Shown here: positions 48,949-58,170 of the stretch, piece by piece
How positions within the stretch are numbered: position 1 is the stretch's first letter
Layout of the letters: every line of letters begins with the position of its first letter
DNA from: Lunularia cruciata
Taxonomy: Eukaryota > Streptophyta > Marchantiopsida > Lunulariales > Lunulariaceae
Assembly: GCA_948567375.1 (NCBI GenBank)
Contig: OX419758.1
Location: forward strand, 58,595,001-58,659,000
DNA length: 64,000 bases
Direction of reading: 5' to 3'
Program-made: the position numbers and the translations under genes
Notes under the pieces: model-generated
What the model saw: the letters and a program-made list of their open reading frames with translations, nothing else
Database searches by the model: none
Told to the model about the DNA's origin: nothing

Positions 48949-49680
48949 TGTAATACCAAGAGCTAGCCATATGATTTAGATGTGAAATTTGGTTTGATAA
49001 CATCTGGAATGATGTTATACATGATGGTCAAAATAGATTAGATATAAGTATCACCAAAAGAATACTTCTACTAATAGGGCATAAACTTGAAAACCTTAGA
49101 ACCAATAGCTAGACATATGATTTAAAGGTGAGTATTGGTTTGGTAACATCTAGAATGATGTTATACATGATGGACTTAACAGATCAGAAAGAAGTATCAC
49201 CAAAAAGAGACTTCTACAAATAGAGTAGGAACCAAAATATACCTAAAATCTTTGAAGGCAATTTTGGAGGCCTAAACAAATGAATTAGACCTCAAAAATA
49301 TGCAGATTCCCCCTCCCCCAACAAAGGAAAGGTTGGCTTTCCCTTCCTTACTGCTTTGTCTTGTCAAGAGCTTTCCAATGGTACCTCACCCACATCATTA
49401 TGAGATTCCTATAGGAAGATTTCCTACAAGATTACCTCTAGTCAAAGCTTGTTTGACCAACCAGATAGAACCAAGACTGACATGTCACCCATCCAAGTAA
49501 GTAATCCAAGGGTGGAGCTTGCTGACATGTCACCTATTTGTGTGCCTAATCCTATGGTGGAGCTTCATTGGAGGAGATCCTCTTTGTCTATATAATAAAG
49601 AGAAGGTGCTCCTTTGGAGCATCGGATGATTGAGTGTGAAATCTATGTCTTCTCTCTTCTCTTGTCCTTGGAGTATGACA
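48949..49680 (+). repeat. 3' LTR of nested element
   Basis: 732 bp, TGTAATACC to GAGTATGACA. Internal duplication with period 146 bp (first unit from 48973, second from 49119). TGACATGTCA palindromes at 49478-49487 and 49523-49532 (45 bp apart). TATA-like TCTATATAATAAAG at 49587-49600. Confidence 0.95.
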
Positions 49681-49685
49681 TGATG

Positions 49686-49870
49686 AGGTACTTCCTTTCA
49701 TCTGTAACTCTCTCTCTCTCATTGAGTTCTCAAGTGAACAATGTCTTGAGTCTTGGAGTGTTAGCCTTGGAGGATTATGGTGGAGTTGAGATTTCTTGCC
49801 TTCTTAGTCCATAGTACACTACCATAATAGCCACTAGAGGTTCATCTTGAGTGAGGCAGGCCGGCTCACA
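49686..49870 (+). repeat. Outer element 5' LTR, right part
   Basis: Continues the LTR after the nested element and its TGATG duplication; collinear with 55696-55891 (AGTCTTGGAGTGTTAGCC, CACTACCATAATAGCCA, GGTTCATCTTGAGTGA and GGCTCACA blocks). Confidence 0.9.
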
Positions 49871-50880
49871 TTTTTGGTTCCATTGCTGAGACCTCTCTAG
49901 AAGGTAAAATAATTTTTTGCATACAATTCTATATTAAACAAAAGGAGGCTAAGAGAGCTCACTTGGAGAGAACATTAGCCTATGAGAGAGCTTAACTTAT
50001 GTTAGAGAACCAAAACCCATTTTTTTACCTTATAATTCATTATGATGTCTTTGAGGTGATATTGTACATTTTGTACATATGAGAGGATTTGGAGAGATTG
50101 TGTGAGGTGGATTATAGATTTTGGGGAGTACATTGATGTTGGACAAAATCTCAAGTTTGAGATCTAGATTTGAAATTTCTATACATGATAGCTTGGGTTA
50201 TCCTTCAATTAGCACCCTTGAAATTATTTTGAGAGCTAGAACACACATTGAGCTAGAATTTTGGAAGTTGATAGGGAAATTGCTCTCAAAACTACATGCT
50301 CTTTGGAAATTTGTACAAAGTCTTCTATTCCTTCAATTTTCAATGGACTGTTTTGAAACTTTGCAAGAAAATTAGAGAAAGATCGTTCTTGTGCAAGGAG
50401 GTATGAGCTTTTAAAGTGAAGGGGGTGGGTTTCAGACCAAATCTGAAATATGTGCACTAAATAGAAAGGTGCATATGCCAAATAGCTCTATGTAAAGATC
50501 TGGAATTTTTCATGGAATTTTTAGGGTTATTATAAACTATTTAAAATTTTAGAAGACTATGACATACTAGTTGAGAGAATCTAGGGACATTGTGAGGAGG
50601 TGTCAAATTTGCAGAGTAGAAATCTCATGCATGAGGAGTGTGAGAGCAACAAAAAGAGTGTTTGAGTGTTTAGACTTATATGGGGAACATGAAGGGTCAC
50701 CAAAAGTGGAAATTAAGACTATGCAAGGTTCTGCAAGGGTTTGAGGTGATTGTAAGGGTGGATTTGAGGATAGAATTTGAAGAGAGTGTTGAGAGGATCC
50801 AAAAACATACACCACTTGGAGGATAGAGTGAGTCTAAGTGTTTTTTATGGAGAGAAAGGACATAAGGCAAGTTCATGTTG
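49871..50880 (+). other. Leader of outer element, primer site uncertain
   Basis: After the LTR the sequence reads TTTTTGGTTCCATTGCTGAG, possibly a decayed primer site of the TTTGGCGCCGTTGCC type known in plant gypsy elements; the match is weak. The remaining 1 kb is noncoding with short frames only. Confidence 0.45.
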
Positions 50881-50881
50881 A

Positions 50882-52300
50882 TTGACCTTTGAAAGCAAGA
50901 GATTAAGGGAAAGGAGAGTCTTACTTGACTTGGGTTTGCATGTTGGACCTTCTTCACCAAGAAAGGGAGGAAGAAGATCTAAAACCAAGGAGTTATGTGA
51001 GGTTTGTGGAGTGGAAGGACATCCAAAAGGACATGAGTGTAGTGGAATGAAAGCACTTTTGGAGACTTTGGTGAAGGATCTTGGAGAGAGTCTTAGAATA
51101 TCTATAAAAATACTACCACTTTCATCAGCTAGTTCTCAATATCAATGATGGAGATAATCTTTCAACTTATGGATAAACTATCCATGAGAGTTTAATTATT
51201 ATACACTTTAGGATTTGATGTTGCTATATAAACCTTGGAATAAATTGAACCTTTTGTGTTCCCAAGGGTGGATTATTCTCAAATAGTGTTAGTCATGTAC
51301 ATACTCTATTAGTTATAGAGTGAGGGAAAAAAAGATGGACAGAAAAGAAAGATAGTGAGAGGTTAAGATGGGAAACTTCTGATTTTCCTTCGCAAGGATG
51401 GAGAAGATGTGGAAGCTTTTGTGAGACTTTAAGAGAGCTTGCATGGGAAACAATGAGAGGAAGAAGAATTAGTGGGCCTCAGTATTACCAAATTTCTTTG
51501 AAGATGCAGCCCTTTCATGGTATGAGTCAGAATACCAAAAGAGACAAATGAGAGATGGGCAAGTTGACTTGGGAAAGTTTGACTTCAACACTCATTGAGA
51601 ACTTTCTTCCAAATAAGAGTTATGAAGATTGATGAGTGAGGTTACCTTCCTCAAACAAGGAGATGGAGAGATAGTGAGAGTCTATGTAGGAAGAGTGGAG
51701 AAGTTAGAGTCCAGAATTTTGCATAATGTTGGGGAAGGGTGGGGATATGTGGAGACTACTATGATTGGCATAGGAGCCATGCTCACCAGAATTTTGTGGG
51801 AGGGTTGGGACCACAAATAAGAAGCAAGGTGAGATATGAGAAACCTTCTTCCAAGGTTGGAGCTATCAAGATTGCAATTCATATGGAGGAGAGTTTGGAA
51901 GGAGATGAGAGTGATTTGGTGGTGAAGGAGGTTGTGCATTCTCTTCAAGGCTACAAGTATGGTGGACCTTCTAATACTTTGGTGGAAAGGGTTGCACCAC
52001 AAGTAGTAGTTGCTCCGGTTCTTGCACCTCTACCAAAAGATGCACTTCAAATCATCACAAAAATAACTTGCATATCTCAAGATCAATGTAGTGCAACTAT
52101 ATGAGAAGAGAGAGGTAGATCAGAATGTGGGGAGAGGACCTAGGAGTTATGGAAATTATCCACATAGAGGAAGCCAACCAACCAACAAAAATTTCAATGA
52201 AAGAAATTGTTTTGGTTGTGGAAGAGAGGTCACATCCAAAAGAATTGCCCAAATTCCACTTACCATGGAGGAAGGGGTTATAAGGGAGCCAATAGAGGGA
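50882..52300 (+). pseudogene. Gag region, outer element (broken)
   Basis: Frame 50882-51148 contains a C-x2-C-x4-H-x5-C motif (CEVCGVEGHPKGHEC, 50996-51040). Then, with stops, come segments typical of Retrotrans_gag near 51380-51560 (KDGEDVEAFVRL, ALSWYESEYQKRQM, QVDLGKFDF) and 51629-52104. A second CCHC knuckle, CFGCG-KRGHIQKNC, spans 52208-52248 but is split between two frames by one missing base. It is the particle-forming protein of the outer element. The upstream zinc-like motif is unusual in position. Confidence 0.7.
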
Positions 52301-52369
52301 AAGAGGGAGGTGGTGAAACCCAAGTGGCTCCTAATCCAAACAAAGGTAAGGGGATAGCATCCATAGACA

Positions 52370-52626
52370 AAGGAGTATACTTGCTCAATATCAAAGATGC
52401 ACTTATTAATGGAGGATCAATAGAGAATGCCATGTCAGAAAGGTTGATGAAAAAGTTAGGTGTGATACCCTCTAGACCTTCAACATTTGTGGTGAGCATG
52501 GCAAAGAAACAAGTAGTTTCATTTATGGGAGTTCAAAATTACATGACTTTCCAAATCTTGAAGGATTCAAGCTATGATTTGCTTCTTGGGAGGCCATGGT
52601 TGAAAGCAACATGCACAACTGATTGA
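52370..52626 (+). pseudogene. Protease domain, outer element
   Basis: Open frame (within 52207-52626): ALINGGSIENAMSERLMKKLGV, where the expected D-x-G is N-G-G, so the catalytic Asp is lost, and SSYDLLLGRPWLKA, the second-half motif. It matches Ty3/gypsy aspartic protease folds. Confidence 0.75.
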
Positions 52627-52789
52627 TGGCACAAAGTGTACTTGAGGATTGGGCCATCAAACCATAGAATCACAATTCTTATGACTAACACCACTAACAC
52701 TTCACATTCAAATACACCATTTTTTGATTATTGGGCATTAGAATCATAAGAAGGACCTTCAGGTGTGGACAAAAGCATGGAGGAGGATG

Positions 52790-53540
52790 AATCTTAATCT
52801 GATTCAAATATGTATCTCTTGTGTGCTATGGATTTTGCACCTAAATCAGAGGTTTTGAAGGACCCAAATAAATCACCATTCATACTTGTGGAGATAAAGA
52901 GGAGGTTATCTACCCTCAAGTATGGTCCAAATGTTACCAAGGAGGAGAAGGTGAGATTTGAGGAGGTTTTGTGCAAGTTTATTCATGTATTTGCTTTTAG
53001 TTACAAGGATCTGAAGGAAGTCACCTTGGAGGAGCATAAGATTGAGGTGGAGTCACATACAAGACCAATCCGCCAAAAGCAACATTGCATTAGTCCACCA
53101 ATATCTTTGGTTGTGAAGGAAGAGATTGATCAAGGAGCTCAAGGAGGTTGGATTTATCTTTGAGGTGTAGAATTTAGAATAGGTGTCTCCAATTGTGATT
53201 GTGAAGGAAAAGAATGGTAAGTTTTGAGTATGTGTGGATAACAAGAAGCTCAATGTTGTTACTAAGAAGGACTATTACCTTTGCCATTCATTGATAAGAT
53301 CTTGGAAGAGGTTGCAAGTCATGAGAGGTACAATTTGGAGATGGTTATAGTAGGTATAACCAAATCAAGATTGCACCAGAGCATCAACAATTCACCACAT
53401 TCACCATATCATGGCAGACATATGCTTTCAAGGTCATGCACTTTGGGCTTTGTAATGCTCCAACCACATTCCAATGGTTCATGAACAAGGTATTTGAACC
53501 TTTCATTGGGAAATTTGTGAGAGACTTCATCCAAAGAAGT
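52790..53540 (+). pseudogene. Reverse transcriptase, outer element (3' half deleted)
   Basis: Frame 52810-53163 gives the RT entry segment (FAFSYKDLKEVTLEEHKIEVESHTRPIRQKQ). 53281-53540 gives degraded LPFIDKILEEVASHERYN, then FKVMHFGLCNAPTTFQWFMNKVFEPFIGKFVRDFI. The sequence then jumps into RNase H near 53560; the F-x-D-D active site, thumb and start of RNase H, several hundred bases in related elements, are absent. An internal deletion is therefore inferred. Confidence 0.85.
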
Positions 53541-53559
53541 GCATTTTTGGTTGTGAAAA

Positions 53560-53870
53560 AATTCTACTTTTGGGGTTGGAGAGAAGGGTTGGCAGTGATC
53601 TTTGGTCTCAAGAAGTTTAGACACTACTTGATTGGAGGGAAAACCACCATTGTCATGGATCATAAGGCTTTGAAGTACATCTTCAACAGGCCTAATGTGG
53701 AAGGGAGGATAGCAAGGTAGATGATACTCTTGTTTGAGTATGATTACACTATTGAGAATAGGCCAAGGAAGAAATATGCAAATTCTAATTTTTTATTTAG
53801 GGCTTATGATCATGATGGAGATGAGCCAATGGATGATTCCTTCCCAGATGAGGAGCTCATGACAATCTGA
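53560..53870 (+). pseudogene. RNase H C-terminal part, outer element
   Basis: REGLAVIFGLKKFRHYLIGG, MDHKALKYIFNRPNVEGRIARW (one stop after R) and FEYDYTIENRPRKKYANSN correspond to the second half of Ty3/gypsy RNase H; the first catalytic Asp lies in the deleted part. Confidence 0.8.
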
Positions 53871-53879
53871 ATCACTCAA

Positions 53880-55180
53880 TAGGTTCCAATGGAGTACAAG
53901 GAGATTGTGGACTTTGTTACAAGAGCTAATTATCCAGAAGGGATGCATGCTAGGGAGAGGAAAGCCCTTGCAGCAAGATCTAGACCTTACACAATGGTGG
54001 AGGATATTCTTTTTCACCAAGAAAAAGATTGTCTACTTCAAAGAGCAATGGGTAAGGAAGAGTCTATCTTACTCAAAAAGGAGTTTCATGAAGGTTTAAT
54101 GTGTGGAAGACACTTTGCAAGAAAGGTGACTACTTTCAAGATTCTAGATGTAGGTTACCATTGGAGGGGGATTTCAAAGATTGTTTGATTATTGCAAAAC
54201 TTGTCATGTGTGTACAAATTTTGCTAGAATGTCTATTTCCACTCCACCACTTAGATCAATTCCATTGCTAGGACCTTTTGAGAAGTGAGGAACCAATTTT
54301 TTAGGTCCTCTCAATAGAGCCCTAAGGAACAATAGGTAAATTGTGGTAGTTACTCATTATCCTACCAAGTGGGTTGAAGCTAGACCATTGAGGGACAAGA
54401 ATGAAAATGAAATTGGGAGATTTCTTTATGAACACATTATCATTAGTTTTGGTTGCCCTTTGAAGTTGGTTTATGATAGGGGAGGAGAGTTTATAGGAAG
54501 CATTACTATAGCTATGCTACAACATTTCTCTATCACACATAGAGTAGTTACATCCTATAAGCCAAATTCCAATGGCTTGGCAAAGAAAACCAATCAGACC
54601 TTATGCATGATGTTTGCCAAAGATGCAAAAATAGAAAGGGCTAAACATCATTAGGACAAGAGGATTCATGCAATTTTGTAGGAGTATAGGACAACCATGA
54701 AGACTTCCACTAGATATTTTCCATTTCAATTGGTACTGGTATTGAGTCTACCTTACCTATTCACATTGATCTTCCTACCTTCCAAAGCATGCATAGGAGA
54801 TTGAAGAAAGCACAAGGAGGTGATGCATAGAAATCAAGGAACGATCAACAAGAGGCAAGAGCAGTTGCTATGGTTTGAGTAGAGCAAGCCCAAAGGAAAC
54901 AAAAAGAGAGTTATGACAAGAGGCAAGGCAAGAAGAAGGTGGAGCCTTTCAAAGAAGTTGATTGGGTAATGTTGTTTAATTCCATTTGATTCAAGAGAGA
55001 GTAAAAGAAATTTTTGCCGAAGTACTTTAGACCTTTCATAGTGGAGAAGGTCTAGAGCAATTACACATATGATCTCTTGGAGTTGGGAGGAAGACACTTT
55101 GATAAGATTAACCATGATAAGTTGAATATGTATCATAGAAAGTAGAGAGATCTTCACTTTGAGGACAAAGTGAAATCTTA
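53880..55180 (+). pseudogene. Integrase, outer element (broken)
   Basis: Frame 53889-54188 contains the N-terminal zinc-binding region (FHEGLMCGRHFARKVT, with downstream Cys residues after a stop near 54187). Frame 54343-54654 gives the catalytic core: VVVTHYPTKWVEARPL, FGCPLKLVYDRGGEFI, HRVVTSYKPNSNGLAKKTNQTLC. The catalytic Asp in the first block (normally V-x-x-D-Y) is His-Tyr, so the site is damaged. A C-terminal basic segment (54880-55180) precedes the LTR. No chromodomain found. Confidence 0.85.
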
Positions 55181-55193
55181 GTCTAGGGGTAAA

Positions 55194-55891
55194 TGTAACA
55201 CCCATTTATGCATGTATGTGTTATTGTGATATTTAGTTTGGTATTACAAGTACTTGAGAGATATTATTTATATAGAGATAAAGGACGGTTCTACATTAGT
55301 CATGATTATGTAAAGATAGTCATAGTTAAGATAAAGACCTTACTTTAGAGGAACTGGGAAAGATGAGCATCATTATTTTGGACTCTATTGTGTTGACTTG
55401 GTATTATTCCTAGGTGTTTGGCTTTGAAGAAAGAGTTGAGAGACATACCAAAACAAAAACAATATCACAAGCCTTTTTGTTTTGGATTCTTCTATAGTCT
55501 ATTGATAGCCCAAGTAAAGGAATCCCTAACTTAGTGGTCGGGTCAGATAAGACCATATGCTTAAGAGAATATTCTTATGAGTATGGATATTCTTTTAGCT
55601 TTTGACTTTATTTGACTTTAGCCTAGTAACTTGAGTTACTCCAATAATTAGTGACTTTGGTGTGTAACTATTTCACAAGTATATAAATTAGGAGTGAGGA
55701 GGTACTCATCATCCTTTCATTTGCAATTATTTCTCTCCCATTAAGTTCTCTAGTGAGCAATGTCTTAAGTCTTGGAGTGTTAGCCTTGGAAGAGTATGAT
55801 AGAGTTGGGGTTCCTTCCCTTCTAAGTCCATGTTGCACTACCATAATAGCCATAAGAGGTTCATCTTGAGTGAAAGATAGGCTGGCTCACA
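55194..55891 (+). repeat. 3' LTR of outer element
   Basis: 698 bp, TGTAACACCC to GGCTCACA, uninterrupted and collinear with the split 5' LTR. TATA box at 55680-55687. A G-rich GTCTAGGGGTAAA tract precedes it. Confidence 0.94.
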
Positions 55892-55991
55892 TTACAAGAT
55901 ACAAATAGGATCTTTGTTAGCAGCAAGTTGTGCAATCCAATGGCCTTGATTGTTTGGCAACTAGCTCTTAAGGAAACCAATGAGTGGTAAA

Positions 55992-56935
55992 GACAAGAGG
56001 AAGTTTGAAAGAGATTCAAGGAGGTTCCTCCAATGGAAGTGGATGAAACCCCTACTAGAAAGAGCCAAAGAAAGGCAAAAGATCTAAATTTTCATGACAT
56101 TGTGCATCAAGGGCCAGATATAAGCCCAACTCTAGAGCACACTCTGTCCCATAGTATGATATTTTTTGAAGGCATCAAAGGAAGCTCTTTTCTCCCCTTG
56201 AACAAAGAGATAGGAGAGTTTTTAAAGATTGATCCAAAAGTCTTGCAAAATAAAAGCATTGGGATGAGATATAGGCACAAAAAGGATCAAGCAACACTCA
56301 AAATAGGAGCTCGCCAAGTCTATGCACTTGAAATAGATCCCGGCAGTTCAAAGTCTCCTAATGGATGTACTTGCTCAATTGCCTTGCCTAGCTAAAGGGA
56401 TCAAAAAATTAGGGATAGAAAGGAATGATTCCTTGCTTGAGCCAATAGGAGGAGAGGAAGAAGCACAAGAGTCACCAATAGGTAATGTGGTCCATGTAGA
56501 TATGGTCAAACCAATATCATCTTAGTTAGGTTAACCTCCCTAATAAGCCTAGCCAGAAAAAAGAACCACATTGTGATGGACATTAAGGAACAATGGGTCC
56601 CACGAAGAGGCCCACCTCCTTGAGAAACTAGTAATGGTGGAGGAAATTGCCAAGGAAGAGATGAAATCCATCCAATCTACTGTAAAAGGAGATGAGGGGA
56701 TGAGAATACGGATCTTGTTACCAAGGTCCTTGCTCCTACTCCAACCCCCAAGTTACTTTGGAGGATGAAGAGGAAGATGTTGGGTCAAATTGTGTTAGGT
56801 GGAAGGAGGGCAAGCTGAATTTGAATGTTATAGCAAAGGAAGTGCCTATGATAAACAAAGGGTCATAACTAAGAGGACCATGGTCCTTGCTAAGTGATTA
56901 ATAGTTGATAGTGATAGTTCAAGGTCAAAAAAAAT
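55992..56935 (+). pseudogene. Broken ORF of unknown function
   Basis: Open frame 56033-56395 (120 codons, MEVDETPTRKSQRKAKDLNF ...) is followed in another frame by about 54 codons (MDVLAQLPCLAKGIKKLGIE ... DSLLEPIGGEEEAQESP) ending at TAG near 56523. More gene-like fragments continue to about 56800 (EKLVMVEEIAKEEMKSIQ). The highly charged N-terminus resembles nucleic-acid-binding transposon proteins, but no family could be assigned. It lies between the outer element and copy 4; copy 4 may have inserted in the same decayed unit, since similar DNA continues after 63083. Confidence 0.45.
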
Positions 56936-57493
56936 AATTAATTCTCTCAATGTAATCAATAAAAAATTTTAACTTATAAGTATGTCGCGTAAGATAGACA
57001 AGGAAAATCAGATTGTAGGGACCTTAAGTTAAGCTGCTAGTGCCATAGAAGCAAGCCTATGACCTATAGAAATTAACTATATAGATGAATTCTAGCATTT
57101 CTAAGTATGGAGGGTGGTGGTTTAGCCTTAACCAAAAGTGATTAGTCATCATTAGAATAAGAAATAGTGGTTAGTGAGGTGACATGTCAGCCTCTCCTCT
57201 TTGATCAATTTTTTCCTAGTTCAAGTTATAAGATTTTGGCAGAGTGTTTCCTCTATTTAGTTTTGATTGGCTTCCTACTTCCATGTGGTAGGGTTAAGCT
57301 CACTTGGTGTACAATTTGCCAAGAATTGAGAGAGGAATTTGGTAGGGTAGTTCAATTTAGTATTTAAGTAGGAGTGTAGCCTTAGCACATTTTGGCTATT
57401 ATGATGTATCATGTAGTGGATTAGGAGCACAATAACAAGCTTACCCAAGAGTTCAAAGAGGTAGTAGTAAAGATATTAAAGAGTGTTAGGAGA
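56936..57493. other. Noncoding stretch
   Basis: No domain recognised; ends at the left target duplication TGTAG (57494-57498) of copy 4. Confidence 0.5.
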
Positions 57494-57498
57494 TGTAG

Positions 57499-57921
57499 TG
57501 TAAAAGACCGAAACCGAGGAGAGAATTAGGAGAATGGAAGCTCACATTGGGACACTTGAATGAGGGAAAACTCTGAATGCCTAGCATGAGCTTCGGCCTT
57601 GGTATTTATAGGTAGCAAACAAGTCCCTTGAAGCTTCTCAAGAAGCTTCCTTGAGCCGCTTTCTTGGAGTGCAAGTCAAGTTAACTAGGAAGCTTCTCAA
57701 GAAGCTTCCTTCTAGAAGCCGTCTACTTGGCGTGCAAGCTAAGCTAGTTAGAAGCTTCTAGAAGCTTCCTTCTAGAAGCTACCTGCTTAGGGCGCAAGTT
57801 AACTAGTGAGGAAGCTTCCCAAGAAGCTTCTTAGATGCTTCTAGAATATTCTAGGCTATTTTGTCTTATTATCTACTTCATAAGCTCGACTAACTTCGTC
57901 GCTAAAATCCATATTGTTACA
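57499..57921 (-). repeat. 3' LTR of copy 4
   Basis: TGTAAAAGAC to ATTGTTACA on the plus strand. The U3 is an array of four units starting at about 57630, 57689, 57751 and 57811 (period 59-62 bp), each with GAAGCTTC cores. A perfect four-unit heat-shock element is at 57750-57769 and a three-unit one at 57838-57852. TATA (reverse of TATTTATA) at 57603-57610. Confidence 0.96.
57750..57769. promoter_or_regulatory. Perfect four-unit heat-shock element (3' LTR)
   Basis: AGAAGCTTCTAGAAGCTTCC, nGAAnnTTCnnGAAnnTTCn, followed by TTCTAGAA at 57770-57777. Confidence 0.75.
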
Positions 57922-58170
57922 TATTCCCCCGCCGCTAGTTGGTGACGTCCTCGTCGCCAGTGAAGCTTTGAATTCCTTGATGGCCATCTGTGCATTCTGG
58001 AGGTGAGAAAGAGGTTCCCATGTAGCATCATGAAGGGGATACCCTTTCCAAAGGACCTTGTACTCCGTATGTTGGTGACGGCCTCGTTGAATATGGCGAC
58101 GCGCAAGGATACGATCAACTTTGTACTCCTCATGATCATTGATAGGGACAGGAAGAGGGGGAGGTTGGAC
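57856..58170 (-). pseudogene. Chromodomain and C-terminal tail of pol, copy 4
   Basis: Same frame as integrase, after TGA 58171-58173. Contains HEEYKVDRILARR, EYKVLWKGYPLHDATWEPLSHL and an alpha-helical tail, a canonical chromodomain. The frame stays open through the purine tract and about 63 bases into the 3' LTR, ending at TAG 57858-57856. Copy 1 has the same extension. The domain would tether integrase to chromatin. Confidence 0.9.
57922..57935 (-). other. Polypurine tract, copy 4
   Basis: Minus strand GCGGCGGGGGAATA directly upstream of the 3' LTR; it is also translated as part of the pol frame (Gly-Gly-Gly-Ile). Confidence 0.8.

Larger units (their letters stand above)
44087..49680 (+). 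mobile_element. Nested Ty3/gypsy chromovirus
   Basis: 5594 bp with LTRs 44087-44815 and 48949-49680 (TG...CA), primer site 44817-44828, purine tract before the 3' LTR, and perfect TGATG duplications at 44082-44086 and 49681-49685. Order: gag with CCHC-like knuckle, protease, RT, RNase H, integrase, chromodomain. It sits inside the 5' LTR of the outer element and therefore inserted later. All genes are broken and LTRs differ by roughly 10%. It is a different family from copies 1, 2 and 4 (unrelated LTR), although pol is similar in type. Confidence 0.96.
43591..55891 (+). mobile_element. Outer Ty3/gypsy element, split by a nested element
   Basis: The LTRs are 43591-44086 plus 49686-49870 (5' LTR, split) and 55194-55891 (3' LTR). 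The 5' LTR starts TATAACACCC where the 3' LTR starts TGTAACACCC, and both end GGCTCACA. Internal order is gag, protease, RT, RNase H, integrase. No chromodomain was seen, so it is distinct from the chromoviruses; the integrase style suggests a non-chromovirus plant gypsy lineage, which is tentative. LTRs differ by roughly 10% or more. No clean target duplication is visible (AGTAC left, TTACA right). Removing 44087-49680 plus one TGATG gives an element of about 6.7 kb. Confidence 0.92.

Noticed and set aside
49875-49895. Firm primer-binding-site call for the outer element
   Set aside because: Resembles a decayed TTTGGCGCCGTTGCC-type site only loosely; kept as uncertain in the leader entry.
57630-57858. 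Regular ~60-bp repeats as a possible CRISPR array
   Set aside because: Adjacent units without unique spacers, inside an LTR of a plant retrotransposon.
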